From Bathymodiolus japonicus methanotrophic gill symbiont (GTDB taxonomy: Bacteria; Pseudomonadota; Gammaproteobacteria; Methylococcales; Methylomonadaceae), in assembly GCF_019721995.1 (NCBI RefSeq), contig NZ_BLYC01000016.1, forward strand, positions 19,577 to 83,576: DNA of 64,000 nt, in the 5' to 3' direction. Under the pieces are notes generated by a model, which was given only the letters and a program-made list of their open reading frames with translations, did no database searches and was not told the origin of the DNA. Below, piece after piece: positions 8,776 to 17,656 of the stretch (within the stretch, counting starts at the first letter, position 1; each line of letters opens with the position of its first letter). The translations under genes and the position numbers were made by a program.

Positions 8776-8941
8776 CGCTAAAAATAATTTAGAGCCTATG
8801 TTCCGACCCCTTGTTGGGTCGGGACGAGGTGACGAAGACGAATCGGGGCCGCCGGAGGCATAAGTGGTCGCGTTAAGTTTTTGCTGCTTGCTTGGGCTGG
8901 GATGCCCAAAACAAGCTTTCGCAAAAATAGCGACTCCTCGC
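8776..8941 (+). repeat. CIR-4 element, internally deleted (166 bp)
   Basis: It keeps a CGCTAAAAAT start, with CATA just upstream, and a CIR-4 3' half from GAGCCTATG to GACTCCTCGC. The first and second hairpins are deleted. Confidence 0.85.
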
Positions 8942-8994
8942 AGTTTTTTATCTCCCTTATTTTGGCGAATGTATTGAACACTAATACTGTATTA

Positions 8995-9146
8995 CTCGAT
9001 GTTCAAGTTTTCAGCTATAACTGGGCTAAGAAAAGTAAATTTTTCCAGCTTTGTTTTATAAGTGATTGATTTACAATGATGTTGATGCTTTCTTTGTCAG
9101 TAAAATTATCAATAAAATCAATCAGTTAAAAAACTTGAACATCGAG
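8995..9146. repeat. MITE-H, 152 bp
   Basis: The ends CTCGATGTTCAAGTTTT / AAAACTTGAACATCGAG match the IS at 61440-63265. The 5-bp duplication TATTA lies at 8990-8994 and 9147-9151. The interior is AT-rich and non-coding, so this is a non-autonomous derivative of that IS. Confidence 0.85.
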
Positions 9147-9205
9147 TATTAGTGTTTGCTAGCAGAAGAGTTCTAAAAACCGATGTAAATAATGAGGAAT
9201 ATACG

Positions 9206-11341
9206 ATGTCTGCAATAATAACAAAAACTGCACACGGTGGTTGTCCGCATGACTGTCCTGATACCTGCGCAATGGTTTATGAAATTGAGGATGGAAAATT
9301 GGTGGGTGTCAAAGGTAACCCTGAACATCCAATGACTCGGGGTGGCCTGTGTGTCAAATTAAAAGATTACGAAAAGCGCCACCATCATCCAGATCGTTTG
9401 TTATACCCGTTACGCCGTAAGGGTCCCAAAGGCAGTAAGCAGTTTGAACGAATTAGTTGGGATGAAGCGCTGGATGAGATTAGCAGAAAATGGGAAGCCA
9501 TTATAGAAGAACATGGAGCGCATGCCATTTTACCGACGAGTTATCTTGGCAATCAAGGGCTGGTGCATGGCTTAAATGGTGGTGATGCTTTTTTTAACCG
9601 CATGGGAGCAACTGTTTGTGAGCGAACCTACTGTGGTCAAGCTTCGGCAACGGCCTGGCTATTGACAGTCGGACCCACTGCGGGAGTAGACCCGGAAAGT
9701 TTTATTCACTCTAAGTACATCGTAATTTGGGCATGTAATTCAGTCAGTACCAACTTGCATCATTGGCATACCATTAAACAGGCTCATAAAAAAGGTGCCA
9801 AAATTATTGTTATAGACTCATATGCCTCTAAAACTGCGAAAGAAGCTGACTGGCATATTGCGCCAAAGCCAGGGACGGATGGTGCATTAGCGATGGCGAT
9901 GATCCATACCATCATTAAAGAAGGCTTAGTGGATCAAGATTATGTTGATCAGTATACCGTTGGCTTTACTGAATTATCCGCACGCGCTAAAGATAGAACA
10001 CCAGAATGGGCTGAGCAGATTACCGGCATTCCTGCTACCGATATTCGTAAATTAGCCAGAGAATATGCGACAACACAGCCTGCCGCTATTCGTCTTGGAG
10101 TCGCCTTAGAAAGAAGTCGTGGTGGAGGTCAAGCTATTCGTGCAGTTTCTTGCCTGCCTGCCTTAATTGGTGCCTGGCGGCATGTTGGCGGTGGCGCAAT
10201 GCAAATGTCGGTGTGGGAGCATCCCTATAAATTTGATGTTATCTGCCGCCCTGATTTAATCCCCGAAGGAACTCCGGTGGTTAATAATCTTCAGTTGGGG
10301 CGAGTTCTCACAGGGGAAACAAAGCTTGCGACCCCGATTAAATCTTTGATGTGCTGGAATAACAATCCAGTCACGCAGTCACCTGAAACAGATAAAATTA
10401 TTGAAGGGCTAAAACGCGAAGATCTGTTTATGGTATCAGCTGAACATTTTATCTCTGATACTGCCGCTTATGCCGATATTGTTTTGCCCGCGTCAATGGG
10501 GGCGGAAATGGAGGATATGATCTTATCCTGGGGGCATCTGTATTTGACTTATAATGAAAAATGCGTGGAATCCCCAGGCGAAGCTATCCCGAATAATGAA
10601 ATCTTTCGTCGCTTAGCGCAACGTATGGGGTATGAAGAAGAGAATTTCACATGGTCAGATAGTGAATGTCTTGAGCACTATGTGGACTGGGAGTCACCCG
10701 CTTGTGATGGCATAGATCTGACTTATTTGAAAAAACAGGGTTATGCCCGATTAACATTAGGTAACAAAGATGATCGAACTCCGCACAAAGAAGGCAACTT
10801 TTCCACGCCATCAGGTAAATGCGAATTCAAATTAGACGCTCCAAGTAACTTTCTAGTAGGCCCATTCCGGCAGATGTATGAGGGATTCCAGTCGGGCGAA
10901 TTATTAGATAGTCTGCCTGATTATGTTGCGCCTAAAGAAACACCTGAAACCAATCCGGAACTGGCCAAAAAATACCCTCTGAATATCATCTCACCTAAAA
11001 GCCATGGTTTTCTGAATTCCTGTTATGCCAATATGGATAATAAAATCAGTGGGCAAGGTGAGCAATTTGTTTTAATTAATGCATCTGATGCAATCTCTCG
11101 GGGAATTAAAGAAAAGGATAAAGTTCGAGTCTTTAATGATCGAGGTGCATTTGAAAGCGACGCCAGAATTACGGATGATGTGAATATCGGAATTGTGGTC
11201 GCAACCTTGGGTTATTGGCGACAGCTTAATACCGGCACGGTCAACTGCATTAGCTCCGCAGAATTTGTTAATATGGGGCATGGGCCGACCTACTCAGATA
11301 ACTTGGTGCAGATAGAGCTGGTAGGCAGCCCTGACGCATGA
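9206..11341 (+). CDS. molybdopterin-dependent oxidoreductase
   Basis: The 711-residue product is a DMSO-reductase-family enzyme of the formate-dehydrogenase-like type. The N-terminal iron-sulfur motif is visible (CPHDCPDTC, then GGLCVK). It is followed by the molybdopterin guanine dinucleotide-binding domains (from CERTYCGQASA through CNSVSTNLHHWH) and a C-terminal molydopterin-binding domain near residues 600-700. No Tat motif is seen, so a cytoplasmic location is likely. ATG at 9206 follows ATGAGGAAT and fits the family start better than the longer ORF from 9152, which begins in a MITE duplication. The substrate cannot be told from sequence. No partner subunit gene lies next to it. Confidence 0.88.
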   Translation: MSAIITKTAHGGCPHDCPDTCAMVYEIEDGKLVGVKGNPEHPMTRGGLCVKLKDYEKRHHHPDRLLYPLRRKGPKGSKQFERISWDEALDEISRKWEAIIEEHGAHAILPTSYLGNQGLVHGLNGGDAFFNRMGATVCERTYCGQASATAWLLTVGPTAGVDPESFIHSKYIVIWACNSVSTNLHHWHTIKQAHKKGAKIIVIDSYASKTAKEADWHIAPKPGTDGALAMAMIHTIIKEGLVDQDYVDQYTVGFTELSARAKDRTPEWAEQITGIPATDIRKLAREYATTQPAAIRLGVALERSRGGGQAIRAVSCLPALIGAWRHVGGGAMQMSVWEHPYKFDVICRPDLIPEGTPVVNNLQLGRVLTGETKLATPIKSLMCWNNNPVTQSPETDKIIEGLKREDLFMVSAEHFISDTAAYADIVLPASMGAEMEDMILSWGHLYLTYNEKCVESPGEAIPNNEIFRRLAQRMGYEEENFTWSDSECLEHYVDWESPACDGIDLTYLKKQGYARLTLGNKDDRTPHKEGNFSTPSGKCEFKLDAPSNFLVGPFRQMYEGFQSGELLDSLPDYVAPKETPETNPELAKKYPLNIISPKSHGFLNSCYANMDNKISGQGEQFVLINASDAISRGIKEKDKVRVFNDRGAFESDARITDDVNIGIVVATLGYWRQLNTGTVNCISSAEFVNMGHGPTYSDNLVQIELVGSPDA

Positions 11342-11351
11342 ACCTTGCAAT

Positions 11352-11415
11352 CGCTGAAAATCAGGGAAACGGAGCCAAAGCGAAGTGATGATTTTTAGTC
11401 CGTGGTAGGCGACAG
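11352..11415 (+). repeat. CIR 5' remnant (first hairpin only)
   Basis: It carries the CGCTGAAAATCAGGG start and matching TGATTTTTAGTCC arm, and ends soon after GGTAGGCGACAG. The upstream tetranucleotide is CAAT, again with C at -4. The rest of the element is gone. Confidence 0.8.
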
Positions 11416-12027
11416 AACCAATTGATGCCTCAAAACCATTTTTAGGCTTAACTAATTTTAAAGCTGAAAAACCTACAAAACAAGAAACACAAATAGCTAA
11501 AAATTATCTTAATGAACAAGAATTGGATGTTTTAAATAACTGAAGTTTCCCAATAATTATTTATGGTAGAATTGAAACTATGCTACAACTATATGAAAAA
11601 ATAGTCTTTTCATTCGTTTCAAATGCTATTGCCTAAGGGGAATTAAGTAGGGGTTTGCTATAAACATGGCAAAACCACCTAAAATAAACCTCGATACACC
11701 AGCATTGTGTATTTCAGCTACTCAATAATTGGGAAACTTCAGTTAAATAAGATGGTAACGGCTTATCTGGATATTGCAGACTTACAAGCAACTAATAGAA
11801 AGCTAATGTATATGAATGACTGGATAAATAAGCTTGATGAATTTTTAAAGATGACAGGCTATGAAATCCTAGACCATGCAGGAAAAATAAGTCATAACCA
11901 AGCTATTGAAAAATCAAAAAAAGAGTATGAAGAATTTAAGGAAAGAACAAAAAATAATCTCTCTTTAGCTGAAAAGTATTTTATAAAAACAATAGATAAT
12001 ACTGCTAAAAAACTAAAAAATGGATAA
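11416..12027 (+). pseudogene. RhuM-family protein, 3' part, split by MITE
   Basis: Pieces 11424-11538 and 11743-12027 read GLTNFKAEKPTKQE ... ELDVLN, then MVTAYLDIADLQATNRK to the end, resembling the C-terminal half of RhuM (virulence/Fic-associated) proteins. The N-terminus is absent. A 204-bp MITE-F interrupts the gene with duplication TTAAATAA. The end overlaps the following hsdS start by 8 bp. RhuM genes often sit inside type I restriction operons, which fits the neighbour. Confidence 0.75.
11539..11742. repeat. MITE-F copy 1, 204 bp
   Basis: The ends are CTGAAGTTTCCCAATAATT / AATAATTGGGAAACTTCAG, with duplication TTAAATAA at 11531-11538 and 11743-11750. The ends match the IS at 41630-43441. 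Confidence 0.92.
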
Positions 12028-12313
12028 TTTAAAAAAAGTACCTGCATTGAGGTTTCCAGGGTTTTCGGGGGAATGGGGGGTTAAGAAGTTAGAGCAATTG
12101 GCAGATATTACAACTGGAAATAAGGATACTCAAAATAAAGTGAATGGTGGAGTATATCTATTTTTTGTTAGGTCTCAAACCGTGGGAAAAATCAATTCTT
12201 TTTCTTATGATGGAGAAGCAATATTAACATCAGGTGATGGCGTTGGAGTGGGTAAAAATTTTCATTATATAAACGGAAGATTTGACTATCATCAACGAGT
12301 TTATTGTATTTTT
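12020..12313 (+). pseudogene. hsdS: type I restriction specificity subunit HsdS, N-terminal fragment
   Basis: The reading frame starts MDNLKKVPALRFPGFSGEW, the typical HsdS opening. It runs into the first target-recognition domain (LADITTGNKDTQNK ... GRFDYHQRVYCIF) and is cut at 12314 by a GGTTCTGTCGC element end. About three quarters of the protein is missing. No hsdM or hsdR remains in the window. Confidence 0.8.
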
Positions 12314-12578
12314 GGTTCTGTCGCAAACGATAAGTATTTGTGTTAAACTGGCTATAACCCTGTTTTTATGTCTCTCATGAAAAAAGCATCATGCAGGAGA
12401 AAATATTATCAACTCATCGGGATAATTGAATGGATAAGCCAGGTATGATCTGGTGTTCAGGAAAATAATTACTTAAGAAAATAGCACCATTTTTAGTTGA
12501 GCATGCAAACCTACTTTGGGTGAAATTAAATCTTATGATCGTAGGTAATAGGCTATTTTTGGGTTTTGGGACAGAACC
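12314..12578. repeat. 265-bp element with IS6-like ends
   Basis: The ends GGTTCTGTCGC / GGGACAGAACC match the IS6 terminal repeat over 9 bp, while the interior is unrelated to the IS6 here and has no ORF. It could be a mini-element or two different IS6-type ends brought together by recombination. Confidence 0.55.
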
Positions 12579-13089
12579 ATGAAACGTATATCAAAGTGAA
12601 GGGGCAGTGGATCTATTTATACCGAGCTGTTGATAGTCGCGGGGATACGCTTGATTTCATGCTTTCTGAGCGCCGTGATGAAGAGGCTGCAACCGCATTT
12701 TTCAAACAAACGATTAACAATAATGGCTTTCCTGATAAGGTCGTTATGGATAAAAGTGGCGCTAACTATGCAGGATTAGCCAACATTAACCTCTTGTTAA
12801 TCCTCGCTTGGTTTGCCAATATGATCGACATATTACAGGTTAAATATTTGAATAACATCATCGAACAGGATCACCGCTTTATCAAAAAAATAACAAAACC
12901 GATGATGGGCTTTAAAGCGTTTCACTCGGCTCAAGCAACCATTGATGGAATTGAAACGGCACATATGATCCGAAAGGGGCAGTTGTCTGAGGAAAATATT
13001 CCTGCTTATAAGCAGTTTATGGCTTTAGCAGGATAGTTATGCCTGAAGACCAGGAGGTCTGCGCTTTTGATAATTATTGCGACAGAGCC
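12579..13089 (+). mobile_element. IS6-family fragment, C-terminal two thirds
   Basis: The transposase sequence from ETYIKVKGQ to the stop at 13036 keeps all of the DDE core except the N-terminal part. It ends with terminal repeat TGCGACAGAGCC at 13089. It joins directly to the 265-bp element. Confidence 0.85.
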
Positions 13090-13134
13090 ACTTCATGCCC
13101 GTCATGGTGATAAAAAAGGTATTATGGTTAAGCA

Positions 13135-14409
13135 CTAAAATTGAAAGCCTAAAATCACCCGCAACTGCTCGGTCACCAGATCGGCCTGCAAATCTTTAAT
13201 ATAGGCGTACATAACATCTACGGTAATCATTTGCTTATACTGGTAGCTAAGATAGGTATTTAATTCCTGGGTGTGAAATTCAGCGGCCTTTCCGCCTTGA
13301 AAATCGCCAGCAGCAACACCTATATTCATGTTTTTTATAAAGTATGGCTGGTATTCCAGATTAAATAACAAGGCCTGGGCATTTTTTGCACTCACTGCAT
13401 CCAGGGTCATTTGCTCCATAGAAGTAAAAAAAGGTCCACCCCCGACACTATTTACAGCAGCTGACTGGCCGAAGTTCTTATTATAAGCGGTGGTAAATGA
13501 TACGCCATAAGAGCTGATAGTGGCATATGCCCCAAGTGTGTTAGCATCAACCACACCTATCGACTGCTTGCCCACAGAACGTCCCAGATCAAATTGCCCT
13601 CCTAATTCATAGAAAATATAATCATTAAAGCTGTTCTGGTACGTGACATCAAGAAAGAAAATTTGCTGTACATCTTTAATATAGTAGTACCAAGCGCTAG
13701 CACTGATATAGCCCTGCTGATACTTTCCCCAGGCTATCCATGACTGCGCGCCAGTGCCACCAAATGCTTCACCGATATCAACAAAATCCGCTGCATTGCC
13801 ATTATTTTCCCAGCCTTTAGCCGTGCGAATAAAACCACTGCCCAGATAAATCTCATCATTCAGGTGATAGTCCAGTAAGTAGGCCTCAAAAATATTCGGT
13901 AATAAGCGTAAGTCATCCTGATCCATATGCGGTGAATTAAAACGCTGAGAACCTAAATGTGCCTGAAAATCGGCATAGGATAAACTCATGACAGCTTCAC
14001 CCAGGGTAATATAGCGGTTCTTGTTTTCGTCGAAAAAATCACCCTGAATTTCATCTTTATTGCCACTATTAAAACCTGGATTAATAGCGGTAAAGGCGCT
14101 GGCATGAAGCTTAAAATATGGCCCCCAGGAAATACCACAGCCTAGCTCACCGCCTAATCCATAGGCTTGTTGATTGCTAACGGTTTTGGTATGGGTCTGA
14201 ATATAACCACCACGGATAAAACCATTGCAGCCATTATATTTTAAGCCATGTTTAATACCTTCTACGCGCACCGAATTATTGATATTGTACGGTTGGCCAG
14301 GCGATAGGTTTTCTTTGGACGGGATATCGGATTGAGTGCTTTGCTCTTCGGCAAAGGCAGTTTGCAGCATGATTAACACCAGCAACAAACTATAAAGATA
14401 AGCTTGCAT
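13135..14409 (-). CDS. outer-membrane beta-barrel porin (OprD-like)
   Basis: The signal peptide MQAYLYSLLLVLIML ... FAEE is followed by about 400 residues of alternating aromatic and polar strands. The C-terminus ends in Phe (RVILGFQF), as in outer-membrane barrels. Sequence style is closest to OprD-type or uncharacterised proteobacterial porins; the substrate is unknown. I start at 14409: the longer frame to 14487 would begin with residues encoded by a MITE-F end. That MITE sits 65 bp upstream and may have displaced the promoter. Confidence 0.72.
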   Translation of the reverse strand: MQAYLYSLLLVLIMLQTAFAEEQSTQSDIPSKENLSPGQPYNINNSVRVEGIKHGLKYNGCNGFIRGGYIQTHTKTVSNQQAYGLGGELGCGISWGPYFKLHASAFTAINPGFNSGNKDEIQGDFFDENKNRYITLGEAVMSLSYADFQAHLGSQRFNSPHMDQDDLRLLPNIFEAYLLDYHLNDEIYLGSGFIRTAKGWENNGNAADFVDIGEAFGGTGAQSWIAWGKYQQGYISASAWYYYIKDVQQIFFLDVTYQNSFNDYIFYELGGQFDLGRSVGKQSIGVVDANTLGAYATISSYGVSFTTAYNKNFGQSAAVNSVGGGPFFTSMEQMTLDAVSAKNAQALLFNLEYQPYFIKNMNIGVAAGDFQGGKAAEFHTQELNTYLSYQYKQMITVDVMYAYIKDLQADLVTEQLRVILGFQF

Positions 14410-14473
14410 ATAATTCAATTTGAGAATGTAGGGCAGAGATGTGGTGCGGGTTTTAAGTCGCGATAATAATAAA

Positions 14474-14604
14474 CTGAAGTTTCCCAATTATTGAGTAGCT
14501 GAAATACACAATGCTGGTGTATCGAGGTTTATTTTAGGTGTTTTGCCATGTTTATAGCAACCCCCTACTTAATTCCCCTTAGGCAATAGCATTTGAAACT
14601 TCAG
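14474..14604. repeat. MITE-F copy 2, internally deleted (131 bp)
   Basis: The left end CTGAAGTTTCCCAATTATTG is intact and the right end is reduced to AAACTTCAG. The duplication is imperfect: ATAATAAA / ATAATAAT. Confidence 0.85.
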
Positions 14605-15003
14605 ATAATAATCTGTGCCTAAGCAAATAGATTGAATAATAAGAAAAGCGAATTGAAGCTAAGAAAAAAACAAAAAGTGGTCATGGTGGATGCCTGATTA
14701 ATGTGCTCACCCGCACAAGTTTTATAGAGGAAACCTTTAGGGTTTCCTAGTCGATTTCAGGCAGGCCTCCGGGCTGATGAGCGGACATACTCCAGAATCG
14801 ACACCTTCCCATTCAAAAAAGAACAGTGGTATAAAATAGACTTTTAACTCAATTACCGTTGCGGGGGGGCAGCGTTGGTTTTATTTGCGTAATGCACCAA
14901 CTTCCCTTTTAATCTTGAAAAAACAAGACACCTGAAACGGCGCATTATACATTTGAGTGCAAATGAGAACAAGTCTTATTTGCATGATAGTAATGAAGGT
15001 ACC
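14605..15003. other. intergenic region with paired segments
   Basis: No gene is seen. GGAAACC / GGTTTCC (14729-14747) forms a tight hairpin. GTCGATT (14750-14756) pairs with AATCGAC (14796-14802) around a GC-rich interior. An A-rich tract precedes it. It could be a small RNA or leader; no known class was recognised. Confidence 0.4.
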
Positions 15004-15064
15004 CTGTAGGGCGTGGCTTTAGCCCGCCTGTAGTATTAGGCGGGCTAAAGCCACGCCCTACATT
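15004..15064. repeat. REP pair (inverted)
   Basis: GTAGGGCGTGGCTTTAGCCC is followed by its inverted copy after a short spacer. The same palindrome recurs near 16400, 19705, 23350, 32270 and 49310. It matches the RAYT transposase gene at 16464. Confidence 0.88.
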
Positions 15065-15139
15065 CATCTTTGGAAATTCCACAAACTAAACCCTGTGAAG
15101 TATATAATGAGTTTTTTATATTTGATAGATGAAAGTGAT

Positions 15140-15309
15140 ATGGCAAGCAATAATCAACAAAATATAAGTGCCAGCGAGCGCCTTGTTGCAGAGGCTCGTA
15201 AGCATCAAACAGACCGGGAAAAAACCTACCGCGGTCAGGCTCTGAAAATGTACCCCTGGGTATGTGGCCGCTGCTCCCGGGAATTTGCCAATGCCAACCT
15301 GAGTGAACT
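15140..15309 (+). pseudogene. YajD-like HNH nuclease, N-terminal fragment
   Basis: The frame MASNNQQNISASER ... YRGQALKMYPWVCGRC matches the start of YajD-type HNH proteins, which have CxxC before the HNH core. The HNH part itself (HH-D-H-N) is absent: sequence switches at about 15309 to a methylase gene. This is a deletion fusion. Confidence 0.65.
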
Positions 15310-16397
15310 TTATCGTGCGCGCGGTAGATGAAATCTTAAAAACGGAATTTAAGCTAGCTAAAGGTTTAGCCGATACCAGCAAAACCACCATACAAGTTGA
15401 AGTTCCGGTGATTAAAGGGCGTGGTAAACACAAAGCCACCCGCCTGGAAAAGTCGATAAACAAGTACATAAGGTACAGATACTAGATCCTGCAACCGGCA
15501 CAGGCACGTTTCTAGCTGAAACCATTAAGCATATTTACCAAGATTTTAACCCATCTTCGTCACTATTGATGATGTAGTTGTTATAAATCAATTGGTTGAA
15601 ATTTTAAAAAGTAGCCAGTTGGCACTACAGATTTTGTGTTTTTGTATAAAACGTTGGATTTTTTAGAGTATTTTTGTCGCATGTAAATTACACTCAAATA
15701 ATGATGATTTTTTTGACAAAAGTCAATGAATTTATCGACAAAAATAATATAAATGACACTACAAAACTTTCAAAAAAAACACCATTGATTTTAAAGAGAA
15801 TTTTTCGACAAAAAATCGCTTAAACCGATGAATCAATGGCTTAGAAAGATGAAAGTGACGAAGATGGGTTAAAGGCCAGCAGGGCATCTGGAGCGGCTAT
15901 GTAGAAGAGCATTTAACTCCACGGCTGAATGGCTTTGAGCTGCTGATGGCATCCTATGCGATGGCGCATTTAAAGCTGGACTTATTATTAAAAGAAACCG
16001 GATACACTGCCAAAAAACAGCAGAGGCTCAATGTGTTTTTAACCAATAGCCTGGAAAAAGAGCATCCTGATACGGGCACCTTATTTGCCACCTGGTTATC
16101 TAATGAAGCCAGCGAGGCTAATCGTATCAAGCGTGATGCACCGGTCATGGTGGTGATGGGTAATCCACCCTATGCCGTCAGTAGTAGCAATAAAGGTGAC
16201 TGGATACAAGAATTACTTAAAGATTATAAAAAGGACTTAAACGAGCGTAATATTCAGCCGCTGTCGGATGATTACATTAAATTTATCCGTTACGGTCAGC
16301 ACTATATAGACAAAAATGGTGAAGGCATACTGGCCTATATTTCTAATAATAGCTTTATCGATGGCATTATTCATCGGCAAATGCGCAAGTGTCTGAT
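15310..16397 (+). pseudogene. type ISP restriction-modification enzyme, methylase-region fragment
   Basis: Pieces read VRAVDEILKTEFKLAKGL, then LDPATGTGTFL (SAM-binding motif I), then after a MITE-T insert GIWSGYVEEHLTPRLNGFEL, and later MGNPPYA (N6-adenine methylase motif IV). This order fits large single-chain helicase-methylase enzymes (type ISP/LlaGI-like). A frameshift near 15470 breaks the first piece. The helicase N-terminus and the recognition domain are absent. It ends where a REP sequence begins. Confidence 0.78.
15550..15868 (+). repeat. MITE-T copy 2, complete (319 bp)
   Basis: The ends CCCATCTTCGTCACT / AGTGACGAAGATGGG are perfect and flanked by TTAA. Removing it with one TTAA rejoins the methylase codons for YQDFKGQQG. 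This is the reference uninterrupted copy. Confidence 0.92.
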
Positions 16398-16426
16398 GGC
16401 GGGCTAAAGCCGCGCCCTACAGTTGG
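16398..16426. repeat. REP half-site upstream of RAYT
   Basis: GGCGGGCTAAAGCCGCGCCC lies directly before the RAYT gene. A residual GTAGGGCG follows it at 16922. Flanking REPs are the norm for RAYT loci. Confidence 0.8.
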
Positions 16427-16463
16427 GCATGACAGGGCGTATCAATAATATTTAGGAGTAATT

Positions 16464-16915
16464 ATGAGTTATCAGGATTTAACGATAGGGCGATACTCTG
16501 AAAGCGGGCGTGCTTATTCGTTGACTATGGTAACTGATAAGCGAATTCCGCATTTTGCCGATTTTGCAAAGGCACGTTATTTGATTAATGAAATGCGTGT
16601 GTTACATGAAACTGGATTGCTAGAATCATTAGCCTGGGTGTTGATGCCGGATCACTTGCATTGGTTATTAATTGTAAACAAGGCTGAGTTATCAGAGGTG
16701 GTGCGGATATTTAAGGGGAAAGTAGTTTTGATTTAAAGAAATCTTTTCGCCATAAGGGGGCGCTCTGGCAACGCGGGTTTTATGATCATGCCATACGCAA
16801 AGAAGAGGTTTTAAGAGCGGCTGCACGCTATATTGTGGCAAATCCATTACGAGCTGGGTTAGTGGAAACAATTGGTGAATATCCGCATTGGGATGCTGCC
16901 TGGGTGGTTGATTAA
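16464..16915 (+). pseudogene. REP-associated tyrosine transposase (RAYT/TnpA-REP), frameshifted
   Basis: The first frame starts MSYQDLTIGRYSESGRAY and carries the HUH motif in LMPDHLHWLLI. After FKGK the frame ends early at 16736. The correct continuation (SSFDLKKSFRHKGALW ... ARYIVANPLRAGLV) is in the next frame and includes the catalytic Tyr helix. One A appears to be missing from a GGGGAAA run near 16722. RAYTs are single-copy domesticated relatives of IS200 transposases that move REP palindromes. Confidence 0.85.
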
Positions 16916-16942
16916 AGTTGGTGTAGGGCGTACAAAGAGGTT

Positions 16943-17656
16943 ATGATTATGAGAAAAAAAGGCAGGCAGGTTGTTTTAGATACGGAAACCACGGGGTTAA
17001 ATACTAAAGAAGGGCACCGGATTATCGAGATTGGTTGTGTGGAGCTAGTGAATCGGCGCTTAACTGACCGGCAGTTTCATATGTATATTAATCCAGAGCG
17101 GCATATTGATGATGGTGCGATTGAGGTACATGGTATCACTAATGAATTTCTACTCGATAAGCCTTTATTTAAAGATGTGGTCGATGATTTTGTCGATTTT
17201 ATTCATGGCGCGGAATTGATTATTCATAATGCGCCGTTTGATGTCGGCTTTATCGATCATGAATTTTCTTTAGTAAATTCAGCTGTTAAAACCAAAGATA
17301 TCTGTACCGTTTTTGATAGTCTGGTGTATGCCAGGAAAAAACACCCAGGGCAGCGTAATAGTCTGGATGCTTTATGTAAGCGTTATGGCATCGATAATAG
17401 CCACCGTGATTTGCATGGCGCACTATTAGATGCCGAAATTTTATCCGATGTTTATCTGTTAATGACCGGTGGACAGATTTCCATGCTGGATGACGATGAT
17501 TTAACCGATGGTGCAACAGAGCATGTTATTCAGCGCCTAAGTAGCGACAGGCCGCCGTTGAAAGTAATTCAGTGTTGCGAGGAGGAATTACTTGAACATC
17601 AGAAAATGCTGCAATTGTTAGAAAAATCCAGTGGTGCCTGTTTATGGAATCAGTAA
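16943..17656 (+). CDS. dnaQ: DNA polymerase III epsilon subunit (proofreading exonuclease)
   Basis: The 237-residue product is a DEDDh exonuclease. ExoI is VVLDTETTGLNT near the N-terminus, ExoII includes IIHNAPFDVGFID, and ExoIII-epsilon includes HGALLDAEILSDVYL. The C-terminal tail of about 50 residues would bind the alpha subunit. ATG at 16943 and an in-frame ATG at 16949 are both possible. The gene overlaps the following regulator by 13 bp, so the two are probably transcribed together. Confidence 0.95.
   Translation: MIMRKKGRQVVLDTETTGLNTKEGHRIIEIGCVELVNRRLTDRQFHMYINPERHIDDGAIEVHGITNEFLLDKPLFKDVVDDFVDFIHGAELIIHNAPFDVGFIDHEFSLVNSAVKTKDICTVFDSLVYARKKHPGQRNSLDALCKRYGIDNSHRDLHGALLDAEILSDVYLLMTGGQISMLDDDDLTDGATEHVIQRLSSDRPPLKVIQCCEEELLEHQKMLQLLEKSSGACLWNQ

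Noticed and set aside
13096..13137. Short open tail HARHGDKKGIMVKH before a stop
   Set aside because: It may be the end of a lost gene, but it is too short to assign. It only marks a junction next to IS6.
15004..15064. CRISPR-like repeat arrays
   Set aside because: Repeats are inverted pairs or dispersed single copies. No regular direct repeats with spacers and no cas genes are present.
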